Below, one piece after another: positions 34,701 to 48,400 of a stretch of 64,000 nucleotides of DNA. The stretch's first letter is position 1. Every line of letters begins with the position of its first letter. The stretch covers positions 1 through 64,000 of the forward strand of contig NW_027018005.1 in NCBI RefSeq assembly GCF_032854445.1, given 5' to 3'. This DNA is from Liolophura sinensis. Its lineage: Eukaryota; Mollusca; Polyplacophora; Chitonida; Chitonidae. The position numbers were made by a program, and so were the translations under genes. The notes beneath the pieces are model-generated. The model worked only from the letters and a program-made list of their open reading frames with translations, was not told the origin of the DNA and did not search any database.

Positions 34701-36686
34701 TTTCTACACGTAGATAAAGACATTGAGATTGTCTTGCACTTAGAAGTAAGACAATTCCTGGGTGAGTTAAAAGGGCTTAGCCGAAAGATTTGATGTCTTC
34801 TGGGCTACCGAAGGGCACATAACTTATAGCCAAAAGTTGAATATAGTAATGACCAGTCGCGATTGTACAGAGTACAGTGTAGCCGATTTCAATTAACAAA
34901 AAGACCAGGCAAAAATGCAAAAGTATAAAAACTGTTCCAGTGCTGCTGGTAAGAGGCTAATCCGACGTATTTTGTGACGAGAAATCAAATGGTGCAAACC
35001 GCGTTGCTCTCCGACCAATACTTTTGGCTGTAGCGACAATTGAATGATCATTTATGTCATAATCACGTGCCCAGCAACGGCTCTTACTCCATGGAAACCA
35101 GGAAAATTTGCAATTTTTCAACACCTGCCGATACCTGGCTCAATTCCGCATCTTTTGGCACCTTATTCATGTGGGTCTGTGGTCAGTTGTACTTTTTACA
35201 GCAGACTGTATCAAGTACCTTGTGTTTTTCACGTACAAATGGTCTGGTTTTTCTACACGTAGATAAAGACATTGAGATTGTCTTGGACTTAGAAGTAAGA
35301 CAATTGCTGGGTGAGTTAAATGGGCTTAGCCCAAAGATTTGACGTCTTCTGGGCTACCGAAGGGCACATAACTTATAGTCAAAAGTTGAATATAGTAATG
35401 ACCAGTCGCGATTGTACAGAGTACAGTGTAGCCGATTTCAATTAACAAAAAGACCAGGCAAAAATGCAAAAGTGGAAAAACTGTTCCAGTGCTGCTGGTA
35501 AGAGGCTAATCCGACGTATTTTGTGACGAGAAATCGAACGGTGCAAACCTCGCTGCTCTCCTACTAATACTTTTGCCTGTAGTGACAATTGAATGATCAT
35601 TTATGTCATAATCACGTGCACAGCAACGGCTCTTACTCCATGGAAACCAGGGAACTTTACAATTTTTTAACAGCTGCCGATGCCTGGCTCAATTGCGCAT
35701 CTTTTGGCACCTTCCTGAAGTGGGTCAGTGTTCAGTTGTACTTTTTACAGCAGACTGTATCAAGTACCTTGTGTTTTCCACGTACAAATGGTGTGGTTTT
35801 TCTGCACGTAGATAAAGACATTGAGATTGTCTTGCACTTAGAAGTAAGACAATTGCTGGGTGAGTTAAATGGGCTTAGCCGAAATATTTGACGTCTTCTG
35901 GGCTACCGAAGGGCACATAACTTATAGTCAAAAGTTGAATATAGTAATGACCAGTCGCGATTGTACAGAGTACAGTGTAGCCGATTTCAATTAACAAAAA
36001 GACCAGGTAAAAATGCAAAAGTGGAAAAACTGTTCCAGTGCTGCTGGTAAGAGGCTAATCCGACGTATTTTGTGACGAGAAATCGAATGGTGCAATCCGC
36101 GTTGCTCTCCGACCAATACTTGTGGCTGTAGCGACAATTGAATGATCATTTATGTCATAATCACGTGCCCAGCAACGGCTATTACTCCATGGAAACCAGG
36201 GAAATTTGCAATTTTTCAACAGCTGCCGATGCCTGGCTCAATTCCGCATCTTTTGGCACCTTACTGAAGTGGGTCAGTGTTCAGTTGTACTTTTTACAGC
36301 AGATTGTATCAAGTACCTTGTGTTTTTCACGTACAAATGGTGTGGTTTTTCTACACGTAGATAAAGACATTGAGATTGTCTTGCACTTAGAAGTAAGACA
36401 ATTCCTGGGTGAGTTAAAAGGGCTTAGCCGAAAGATTTGATGTCTTCTGGGCTACCGAAGGGCACATAACTTATAGCCAAAAGTTGAATATAGTAATGAC
36501 CAGTCGCGATTGTACAGAGTACAGTGTAGCCGATTTCAATTAACAAAAAGACAAGGCAAAAATGCAAAAGTATAAAAACTGTTCCAGTGCTGCTGGTAAG
36601 AGGCTAATCCGACGTATTTTGTGACGAGAAATCAAATGGTGCAAACCGCGTTGCTCTCCGACCAATACTTTTGGCTGTAGCGACAA
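31746..36686. repeat. P Q Y X R H then P Q R
   Basis: Unit starts are 31746 (P), 32297 (Q), 32846 (Y), 33395 (X), 33944 (R), 34491 (H), 35040 (P), 35589 (Q) and 36138 (R). R resembles H but has TTTTTCACG where H has TTTTTAATG, which keeps the longest frame open. This region bridges the five-unit pattern on the left to the P-Q-R trimer pattern (1647 bp) that dominates on the right. A few indels, near 32159, 33158 and 34400, continue the pattern seen at 30 kb. Confidence 0.8.
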
Positions 36687-39600
36687 TTGAATGATCATTT
36701 ATGTCATAATCACGTGCCCAGCAACGGCTCTTACTCCATGGAAACCAGGAAAATTTGCAATTTTTCAACACCTGCCGATACCTGGCTCACTTCCGCATCT
36801 TTTGGCACCTTATTCATGTGGGTCTGTGGTCAGTTGTACTTTTTACAGCAGACTGTATCAAGTACCTTGTGTTTTTCACGTACAAATGGTGTGGTTTTTC
36901 TACACGTAGATAAAGACATTGAGATTGTCTTGGACTTAGAAGTAAGACAATTGCTGGGTGAGTTAAATGGGCTTGGCCCTAAGATTTCAAGTTTTCTGAG
37001 CTACCGAAGGGCACATAACTTATAGTCAAAAGTTGAATATAGTAATGACCAGTCGCGATTGTACAGAGTACAGTGTAGCCGATTTCAATTAACAAAAAGA
37101 CCAGGCAAAAATGCAAAAGTATAAAAACTGTTCCAGTGCTGCTGGTAAGAGGCTAATCCGACGTATTTTGTGACGAGAAATCGAATGGTGCAAACCGCGC
37201 TGCTCTCCTACTAATACTTTTGCCTGTAGTGACAATTGAATGATCATTTATGTCATAATCACGTGCACAGCAACGGCTCTTACTCCATGGAATCCAGGGA
37301 ACTTTACAATTTTTAACAGCTGCCGATGCCTGGCTCAATTCCGCATCTTTTGGCACCTTCCTGAAGTGGGTCAGTGTTCAGTTGTACTCTTTACAGCAGA
37401 CTGTATCAAGTACCTTGTGTTTTTCACGTACAAATGGTGTGGTTTTTTTGCACGTAGATAAAGACATTGAGATTGTCTTGCACTTAGAAGTAAGACAATT
37501 GCTGGGTGAGTTAAATGGGCTTAGCCGAAATATTTGACGTCTTCTGGGCTACCGAAGGGCACATAACTTATAGTCAAAAGTTGAATATAGTAATGACCAG
37601 TCGCGATTGTACAGAGTACAGTGTAGCCGATTTCAATTAACAAAAAGACCAGGTAAAAATGCAAAACTGGAAAAACTGTTCCAGTGCTGCTGGTAAGAGG
37701 CTAATCCGACGTATTTTGTGACGAGAAATTGAATGGTGCAAACCGCGTTGCTCTCCGACAATACTTGTGGCTGTAGCGACAATTGAATGATCATTTATGT
37801 CATAATCACGTGCCCAGCAACGGCTATTACTCCATGGAAACCAGGGAAATTTGCAATTTTTCAAAAGCTGCCGATGCCTGGCTCAATTCCGCATCTTTTG
37901 GCACCTTACTGAAGTGGGTCAGTGTTCAGTTGTACTTTTTACAGCAGATTGTATCAAGTACCTTGTGTTTTTCACGTACAAATGGTGTGGTTTTTCTACA
38001 CGTAGATAAAGACATTGAGATTGTCTTGCACTTAGAAGTAAGACAATTCCTGGGTGAGTTAAAAGGGCTTAGCCGAAAGATTTGATGTCTTCTGGGCTAC
38101 CGAAGGGCACATAACTTATAGCCAAAAGTTGAATATAGTAATGACCAGTCGCGATTGTACAGAGTACAGTGTAGCCGATTTCAATTAACAAAAAGACAAG
38201 GCAAAAATGCAAAAGTATAAAAACTGTTCCAGTGCTGCTGGTAAGAGGCTAATCCGACGTATTTTGTGACGAGAAATCGAATGGTGCAAACCGCGTTGCT
38301 CTCCGACCAATACTTTTGGCTGTAGCGACAATTGAATGATCATTTATGTCATAATCACGTGCCCAGCAACGGCTCTTACTCCATGGAAACCAGGAAAATT
38401 TGCAATTTTTCAACACCTGCCGATACCTGGCTCAATTCCGCATCTTTTGGCACCTTATTCATGTGGGTCTGTGGTCAGTTGTACTTTTTACAGCAGACTG
38501 TATCAAGTACCTTGTGTTTTTCACGTACAAATGGTGTGGTTTTTCTACACGTAGATAAAGACATTGAGATTGTCTTGCACTTAGAAGTAAGACAATTGCT
38601 GGGTGAGTTAAATGGGCTTAGCCGAAATATTTGACGTCTTCTGGGCTACCGAAGGGCACATAACTTATAGTCAAAAGTTGAATATAGTAATGACCAGTCG
38701 CGATTGTACAGAGTACAGTGTAGCCGATTTCAATTAACAAAAAGACCAGGCAAAAATGCAAAAGTGGAAAAACTGTTCCAGTGCTGCTGATAAGAGGCTA
38801 ATCCGACGTATTTTGTGACGAGAAATCGAATGGTGCAAACTGCGTTGCTCTCCGACCAATACTTTTGCCTGTAGCGACAATTGAATGATCATTTATGTCA
38901 TAATCACGTGCACAGCAACGGCTCTTACTCCATGGAAACCAGGGAAATTTGCAATTTTTCAACAGCTGCCGATACCTGGCCCAATTCCGCATCTTTTGGC
39001 ACCTTATAAATGTGGGTCTGTGGTCAGTTGTACTTTTTACAGCAGACTGTATCAAGTACCTTGTGTTTTCCACGTACAAATGGTGTGGTTTTTCTACACG
39101 TAGATAAAGACATTGAGATTGTCTTGCACTTAGAAGTAAGACAATTGCTGGGTGAGTTAAAAGGGCTTAGCCGAAAGATTTGATGTCTTCTGGGCTACCG
39201 AAGGGCACATAACTTATAGCCAAAAGTTGAATATAGTAATGACCAGTCGCGATTGTACAGAGTACAGTGTAGCCGATTTCAATTAACAAAAAGACAAGGC
39301 AAAAATGCAAAAGTATAAAAACTGTTCCAGTGCTGCTGGTAAGAGGCTAATCCGACGTATTTTGTGACGAGAAATCGAATGGTGCAAACCGCGTTGCTCT
39401 CCGACCAATACTTTTGGCTGTAGCGACAATTGAATGATCATTTATGTCATAATCACGTGCCCAGCAACGGCTCTTACTCCATGGAAACCAGGAAAATTTG
39501 CAATTTTTCAACACCTGCCGATACCTGGCTCAATTCCGCATCTTTTGGCACCTTATTCATGTGGGTCTGTGGTCAGTTGTACTTTTTACAGCAGACTGTA

Positions 39601-41076
39601 TCAAGTACCTTGTGTTTTTCACGTACAAATGGTGTGGTTTTTCTACACGTAGATAAAGACATTGAGATTGTCTTGCACTTAGAAGTAAGACAATTGCTGG
39701 GTGAGTTAAATGGGCTTAGCCGAAATATTTGACGTCTTCTGGGCTACCGAAGGGCACATAACTTTTAGTCAAAAGTTGAATATAGTAATGACCAGTCGCG
39801 ATTGTACAGAGTACAGTGTAGCCGATTTCAATTAACAAAAAGACCAGGCAAAAATGCAAAAGTGGAAAAACTGTTCCAGTGCTGCTGATAAGAGGCTAAT
39901 CCGACGTATTTTGTGACGAGAAATCGAATGGTGCAAACTGCGTTGCTCTCCGACCAATACTTTTGCCTGTAGCGACAATTGAATGATCATTTATGTCATA
40001 ATCACGTGCACAGCAACGGCTCTTACTCCATGGAAACCAGGGAAATTTGCAATTTTTCAACAGCTGCCGATACCTGGCCCAATTCCGCATCTTTTGGCAC
40101 CTTATAAATGTGGGTCTGTGGTCAGTTGTACTTTTTACAGCAGACTGTATCAAGTACCTTGTGTTTTCCACGTACAAATGGTGTGGTTTTTCTGCACGTA
40201 GATAAAGACATTGAGATTGTCTTGCACTTAGAAGTAAGACAATTGCTGGGTGAGTTAAATGGGCTTAGCCGAAATATTTGACGTCTTCTGGGCTACCGAA
40301 GGGCACATAACTTATAGTCAAAAGTTGAATATAGTAATGACCAGTCGCGATTGTACAGAGTACAGTGTAGCCGATTTCAATTAACAAAAAGACCAGGTAA
40401 AAATGCAAAAGTGGAAAAACTGTTCCAGTGCTGCTGGTAAGAGGCTAATCCGACGTATTTTGTGACGAGAAATCGAATGGTGCAATCCGCGTTGCTCTCC
40501 GACCAATACTTGTGGCTGTAGCGACAATTGAATGATCATTTATGTCATAATCACGTGCCCAGCAACGGCTATTACTCCATGGAAACCAGGGAAATTTGCA
40601 ATTTTTCAAAAGCTGCCGATGCCTGGCTCAATTCCGCATCTTTTGGCACCTTACTGAAGTGGGTCAGTGTTCAGTTGTACTTTTTACAGCAGATTGTATC
40701 AAGTACCTTGTGTTTTTCACGTACAAATGGTGTGGTTTTTCTACACGTAGATAAAGACATTGAGATTGTCTTGCACTTAGAAGTAAGACAATTCCTGGGT
40801 GAGTTAAAAGGGCTTAGCCGAAAGATTTGATGTCTTCTGGGCTACCGAAGGGCACATAACTTATAGCCAAAAGTTGAATATAGTAATGACCAGTCGCGAT
40901 TGTACAGAGTACAGTGTAGCCGATTTCAATTAACAAAAAGACAAGGCAAAAATGCAAAAGTATAAAAACTGTTCCAGTGCTGCTGGTAAGAGGCTAATCC
41001 GACGTATTTTGTGACGAGAAATCAAATGGTGCAAACCGCGTTGCTCTCCGACCAATACTTTTGGCTGTAGCGACAA
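36687..41076. repeat. 8-unit higher-order repeat P Q R S T S T R, copy 1
   Basis: Unit starts are 36687 (P), 37236 (Q), 37783 (R), 38332 (S), 38881 (T), 39430 (S), 39979 (T) and 40528 (R). P ends in GGCCCTAAG and TTTTCTGAGC. Q has GGAATCCAGGG, TACTCTTTACAG and TTTTTTTGCACG. S joins a P-like head to a Q- or T-like tail. T has GTGCACAGC, TTATAAATG and GGGTCTGTGG. The S-T dimer is itself duplicated, and the first T carries an R-like tail (TTAAAAGGGC, TATAGCCAAAAG). Confidence 0.9.
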
Positions 41077-44000
41077 TTGAATGATCATTTATGTCATAAT
41101 CACGTGCCCAGCAACGGCTCTTACTCCATGGAAACCAGGAAAATTTGCAATTTTTCAACACCTGCCGATACCTGGCTCACTTCCGCATCTTTTGGCACCT
41201 TATTCATGTGGGTCTGTGGTCAGTTGTACTTTTTACAGCAGACTGTATCAAGTACCTTGTGTTTTTCACGTACAAATGGTGTGGTTTTTCTACACGTAGA
41301 TAAAGACATTGAGATTGTCTTGGACTTAGAAGTAAGACAATTGCTGGGTGAGTTAAATGGGCTTGGCCCTAAGATTTCAAGTTTTCTGAGCTACCGAAGG
41401 GCACATAACTTATAGTCAAAAGTTGAATATAGTAATGACCAGTCGCGATTGTACAGAGTACAGTGTAGCCGATTTCAATTAACAAAAAGACCAGGCAAAA
41501 ATGCAAAAGTATAAAAACTGTTCCAGTGCTGCTGGTAAGAGGCTAATCCGACGTATTTTGTGACGAGAAATCGAATGGTGCAAACCGCGCTGCTCTCCTA
41601 CTAATACTTTTGCCTGTAGTGACAATTGAATGATCATTTATGTCATAATCACGTGCACAGCAACGGCTCTTACTCCATGGAATCCAGGGAACTTTACAAT
41701 TTTTTAACAGCTGCCGATGCCTGGCTCAATTCCGCATCTTTTGGCACCTTCCTGAAGTGGGTCAGTGTTCAGTTGTACTCTTTACAGCAGACTGTATCAA
41801 GTACCTTGTGTTTTTCACGTACAAATGGTGTGGTTTTTTTGCACGTAGATAAAGACATTGAGATTGTCTTGCACTTAGAAGTAAGACAATTGCTGGGTGA
41901 GTTAAATGGGCTTAGCCGAAATATTTGACGTCTTCTGGGCTACCGAAGGGCACATAACTTATAGTCAAAAGTTGAATATAGTAATGACCAGTCGCGATTG
42001 TACAGAGTACAGTGTAGCCGATTTCAATTAACAAAAAGACCAGGTAAAAATGCAAAACTGGAAAAACTGTTCCAGTGCTGCTGGTAAGAGGCTAATCCGA
42101 CGTATTTTGTGACGAGAAATTGAATGGTGCAAACCGCGTTGCTCTCCGACCAATACTTGTGGCTGTAGCGACAATTGAATGATCATTTATGTCATAATCA
42201 CGTGCCCAGCAACGGCTATTACTCCATGGAAACCAGGGAAATTTGCAATTTTTCAAAAGCTGCCGATGCCTGGCTCAATTCCGCATCTTTTGGCACCTTA
42301 CTGAAGTGGGTCAGTGTTCAGTTGTACTTTTTACAGCAGATTGTATCAAGTACCTTGTGTTTTTCACGTACAAATGGTGTGGTTTTTCTACACGTAGATA
42401 AAGACATTGAGATTGTCTTGCACTTAGAAGTAAGACAATTCCTGGGTGAGTTAAAAGGGCTTAGCCGAAAGATTTGATGTCTTCTGGGCTACCGAAGGGC
42501 ACATAACTTATAGCCAAAAGTTGAATATAGTAATGACCAGTCGCGATTGTACAGAGTACAGTGTAGCCGATTTCAATAACAAAAAGACAAGGCAAAAATG
42601 CAAAAGTATAAAAACTGTTCCAGTGCTGCTGGTAAGAGGCTAATCCGACGTATTTTGTGACGAGAAATCGAATGGTGCAAACCGCGTTGCTCTCCGACCA
42701 ATACTTTTGGCTGTAGCGACAATTGAATGATCATTTATGTCATAATCACGTGCCCAGCAACGGCTCTTACTCCATGGAAACCAGGAAAATTTGCAATTTT
42801 TCAACACCTGCCGATACCTGGCTCAATTCCGCATCTTTTGGCACCTTATTCATGTGGGTCTGTGGTCAGTTGTACTTTTTACAGCAGACTGTATCAAGTA
42901 CCTTGTGTTTTTCACGTACAAATGGTGTGGTTTTTCTACACGTAGATAAAGACATTGAGATTGTCTTGCACTTAGAAGTAAGACAATTGCTGGGTGAGTT
43001 AAATGGGCTTAGCCGAAATATTTGACGTCTTCTGGGCTACCGAAGGGCACATAACTTATAGTCAAAAGTTGAATATAGTAATGACCAGTCGCGATTGTAC
43101 AGAGTACAGTGTAGCCGATTTCAATTAACAAAAAGACCAGGCAAAAATGCAAAAGTGGTAAAAACTGTTCCAGTGCTGCTGATAAGAGGCTAATCCGACG
43201 TATTTTGTGACGAGAAATCGAATGGTGCAAACTGCGTTGCTCTCCGACCAATACTTTTGCCTGTAGCGACAATTGAATGATCATTTATGTCATAATCACG
43301 TGCACAGCAACGGCTCTTACTCCATGGAAACCAGGGAAATTTGCAATTTTTCAACAGCTGCCGATACCTGGCCCAATTCCGCATCTTTTGGCACCTTATA
43401 AATGTGGGTCTGTGGTCAGTTGTACTTTTTACAGCAGACTGTATCAAGTACCTTGTGTTTTCCACGTACAAATGGTGTGGTTTTTCTACACGTAGATAAA
43501 GACATTGAGATTGTCTTGCACTTAGAAGTAAGACAATTCCTGGGTGAGTTAAAAGGGCTTAGCCGAAAGATTTGATGTCTTCTGGGCTACCGAAGGGCAC
43601 ATAACTTATAGCCAAAAGTTGAATATAGTAATGACCAGTCGCGATTGTACAGAGTACAGTGTAGCCGATTTCAATTAACAAAAAGACAAGGCAAAAATGC
43701 AAAAGTATAAAAACTGTTCCAGTGCTGCTGGTAAGAGGCTAATCCGACGTATTTTGTGACGAGAAATCGAATGGTGCAAACCGCGTTGCTCTCCGACCAA
43801 TACTTTTGGCTGTAGCGACAATTGAATGATCATTTATGTCATAATCACGTGCCCAGCAACGGCTCTTACTCCATGGAAACCAGGAAAATTTGCAATTTTT
43901 CAACACCTGCCGATACCTGGCTCAATTCCGCATCTTTTGGCACCTTATTCATGTGGGTCTGTGGTCAGTTGTACTTTTTACAGCAGACTGTATCAAGTAC

Positions 44001-45468
44001 CTTGTGTTTTTCACGTACAAATGGTGTGGTTTTTCTACACGTAGATAAAGACATTGAGATTGTCTTGCACTTAGAAGTAAGACAATTGCTGGGTGAGTTA
44101 AATGGGCTTAGCCGAAATATTTGACGTCTTCTGGGCTACCGAAGGGCACATAACTTATAGTCAAAAGTTGAATATAGTAATGACCAGTCGCGATTGTACA
44201 GAGTACAGTGTAGCCGATTTCAATTAACAAAAAGACCAGGCAAAAATGCAAAAGTGGAAAAACTGTTCCAGTGCTGCTGATAAGAGGCTAATCCGACGTA
44301 TTTTGTGACGAGAAATCGAATGGTGCAAACTGCGTTGCTCTCCGACCAATACTTTTGCCTGTAGCGACAATTGAATGATCATTTATGTCATAATCACGTG
44401 CACAGCAACGGCTCTTACTCCATGGAAACCAGGGAAATTTGCAATTTTTCAACAGCTGCCGATACCTGGCCCAATTCCGCATCTTTTGGCACCTTATAAA
44501 TGTGGGTCTGTGGTCAGTTGTACTTTTTACAGCAGACTGTATCAAGTACCTTGTGTTTTCCACGTACAAATGGTGTGGTTTTTCTGCACGTAGATAAAGA
44601 CATTGAGATTGTCTTGCACTTAGAAGTAAGACAATTGCTGGGTGAGTTAAATGGGCTTAGCCGAAATATTTGACGTCTTCTGGGCTACCGAAGGGCACAT
44701 AACTTATAGTCAAAAGTTGAATATAGTAATGACCAGTCGCGATTGTACAGAGTACAGTGTAGCCGATTTCAATTAACAAAAAGACCAGGTAAAAATGCAA
44801 AAGTGGAAAAACTGTTCCAGTGCTGCTGGTAAGAGGCTAATCCGACGTATTTTGTGACGAGAAATCGAATGGTGCAATCCGCGTTGCTCTCCGACCAATA
44901 CTTGTGGCTGTAGCGACAATTGAATGATCATTTATGTCATAATCACGTGCCCAGCAACGGCTATTACTCCATGGAAACCAGGGAAATTTGCAATTTTTCA
45001 AAAGCTGCCGATGCCTGGCTCAATTCCGCATCTTTTGGCACCTTACTGAAGTGGGTCAGTGTTCAGTTGTACTTTTTACAGCAGATTGTATCAAGTACCT
45101 TGTGTTTTTCACGTACAAATGGTGTGGTTTTTCTACACGTAGATATAGACATTGAGATTGTCTTGCACTTAGAAGTAAGACAATTCCTGGGTGAGTTAAA
45201 AGGGCTTAGCCGAAAGATTTGATGTCTTCTGGGCTACCGAAGGGCACATAACTTATAGCCAAAAGTTGAATATAGTAATGACCAGTCGCGATTGTACAGA
45301 GTACAGTGTAGCCGATTTCAATTAACAAAAAGACAAGGCAAAAATGCAAAAGTATAAAAACTGTTCCAGTGCTGCTGGTAAGAGGCTAATCCGACGTATT
45401 TTGTGACGAGAAATCAAATGGTGCAAACTGCGTTGCTCTCCGACCAATACGTTTGGCTGTAGCGACAA
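41077..45468. repeat. 8-unit higher-order repeat P Q R S T S T R, copy 2
   Basis: Unit starts are 41077, 41626, 42175, 42723, 43273, 43822, 44371 and 44920, with the same order as 36687-41076 at an offset of 4390-4392 bp. Scanning both copies I noticed only a handful of differences. They include one T in the Q unit (37311 region), a missing C near 37759 in copy 1, a missing T near 42577 in copy 2, an inserted T near 43159, and CAATTGC versus CAATTCC in the first T. This is one of the youngest duplications in the window. Confidence 0.9.
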
Positions 45469-48400
45469 TTGAATGATCATTTATGTCTTAATCACTTGCC
45501 CAGCAACGGCTCTTACTCCATGGAAACCAGGAAAATTTGCAATTTTTCAACACCTGCCGATACCTGGCTCACTTCCGCATCTTTTGGCACCTTATTCATG
45601 TGGGTCTGTGGTCAGTTGTACTTTTTACAGCAGACTGTATCAAGTACCTTGTGTTTTTCACGTACAAATGGTGTGGTTTTTCTACACGTAGATAAAGACA
45701 TTGAGATTGTCTTGGATTTAGAAGTAAGACAATTGCTGGGTGAGTTAAATGGGCTTGGCCCAAAGATTTCAAGTTTTCTGAGCTACCGAAGGGCACATAA
45801 CTTATAGTCAAAAGTTGAATATAGTAATGACCAGTCGCGATTGTACAGAGTACAGTGTAGCCGATTTCAATTAACAAAAAGACCAGGCAAAAATGCAAAA
45901 GTATAAAAACTGTTCCAGTGCTGCTGGTAAGAGGCTAATCCGACGTATTTTGTGACGAGAAATCGAATGGTGCAAACCGCGTTGCTCTCCGACCAATACT
46001 TTTGGCTGTAGCGACAATTGAATGATCATTTATGTCATAATCACGTGCCCAGCAACGGCTCTTACTCCATGGAAACCAGGAAAATTTGCAATTTTTCAAC
46101 ACCTGCCGATACCTGGCTCAATTCCGCATCTTTTGGCACCTTATTCATGTGGGTCTGTGGTCAGTTGTACTTTTTACAGCAGACTGTATCAAGTACCTTG
46201 TGTTTTTCACGTACAAATGGTGTGGTTTTTCTACACGTAGATAAAGACATTGAGATTGTCTTGCACTTAGAAGTAAGACAATTGCTGGGTGAGTTAAATG
46301 GGCTTAGCCGAAATATTTGACGTCTTCTGGGCTACCGAAGGGCACATAACTTATAGTCAAAAGTTGAATTTAGTAATGACCAGTCGCGATTGTACAGAGT
46401 ACAGTGTAGCCGATTTCAATTAACAAAAAGACCAGGCAAAAATGCAAAAGTGGAAAAACTGTTCCAGTGCTGCTGATAAGAGGCTAATCCGACGTATTTT
46501 GTGACGAGAAATCGAATGGTGCAAACTGCGTTGCTCTCCGACCAATACTTTTGCCTGTAGCGACAATTGAATGATCATTTATGTCATAATCACGTGCACA
46601 GCAACGGCTCTTACTCCATGGAAACCAGGGAAATTGGCAATTTTTCAACAGCTGCCGATACCTGGCCCAATTCCGCATCTTTTGGCACCTTATAAATGTG
46701 GGTCTGTGGTCAGTTGTACTTTTTACAGCAGACTGTATCAAGTACCTTGTGTTTTCCACGTACAAATGGTGTGGTTTTTCTGCACGTAGATAAAGACATT
46801 GAGATTGTCTTGCACTTAGAAGTAAGACAATTGCTGGGTGAGTTAAATGGGCTTAGCCGAAATATTTGACGTCTTCTGGGCTACCGAAGGGCACATAACT
46901 TATAGTCAAAAGTTGAATATAGTAATGACCAGTCGCGATTGTACAGAGTACAGTGTAGCCGATTTCAATTAACAAAAAGACCAGGTAAAAATGCAAAAGT
47001 GGAAAAACTGTTCCAGTGCTGCTGGTAAGAGGCTAATCCGACGTATTTTGTGACGAGAAATCGAATGGTGCAATCCGCGTTGCTCTCCGACCAATACTTG
47101 TGGCTGTAGCGACAATTGAATGATCATTTATGTCATAATCACGTGCCCAGCAACGGCTCTTACTCCATGGAAACCAGGAAAATTTGCAATTTTTCAACAC
47201 CTGCCGATACCTGGCTCAATTCCGCATCTTTTGGCACCTTATTCATGTGGGTCTGTGGTCAGTTGTACTTTTTACAGCAGACTGTATCAAGTACCTTGTG
47301 TTTTTCACGTACAAATGGTGTGGTTTTTCTACACGTAGATAAAGACATTGAGATTGTCTTGGACTTAGAAGTAAGACAATTGCTGGGTGAGTTAAATGGG
47401 CTTGGCCCTAAGATTTCAGGTTTTCTGAGCTACCGAAGTGCACCAAACTTATAGTCAAAAGTTGAATATAGTAATGACCAGTCGCGATTGTACAGAGTAC
47501 AGTGTAGCCGATTTCAATTAACAAAAAGACCAGGCAAAAATGCAAAAGTATAAAAACTGTTCCAGTGCTGCTGGTAAGAGGCTAATCCGACGTATTTTGT
47601 GACGAGAAATCGAATGGTGCAAACCGCGCTGCTCTCCTACTAATACTTTTGCCTGTAGTGACAATTGAATGATCATTTATGTCATAATCACGTGCACAGC
47701 AACGGCTCTTACTCCATGGAATCCAGGGAACTTTACAATTTTTTAACAGCTGCCGATGCCTGGCTCAATTCCGCATCTTTTGGCACCTTCCTGAAGTGGG
47801 TCAGTGTTCAGTTGTACTCTTTACAGCAGACTGTATCAAGTACCTTGTGTTTTTCACGTACAAATGGTGTGGTTTTTTTGCACGTAGATAAAGACATTGA
47901 GATTGTCTTGCACTTAGAAGTAAGACAATTGCTGGGTGAGTTAAATGGGCTTAGCCGAAATATTTGACGTCTTCTGGGCTACCGAAGGGCACATAACTTA
48001 TAGTCAAAAGTTGAATATAGTAATGACCAGTCGCGATTGTACAGAGTACAGTGTAGCCGATTTCAATTAACAAAAAGACCAGGTAAAAATGCAAAACTGG
48101 AAAAACTGTTCCAGTGCTGCTGGTAAGAGGCTAATCCGACGTATTTTGTGACGAGAAATTGAATGGTGCAAACCGCGTTGCTCTCCGACCAATACTTGTG
48201 GCTGTAGCGACAATTGAATGATCATTTATGTCATAATCACGTGCCCAGCAACGGCTCTTACTCCATGGAAACCAGGGAAATTTGCAATTTTTCAACACCT
48301 GCCGATACCTGGCTCAATTCCGCATCTTTTGGCACCTTACTGAAGTGGGTCAGTGTTCAGTTGTACTTTTTACAGCAGATTGTATCAAGTACCTTGTGTT

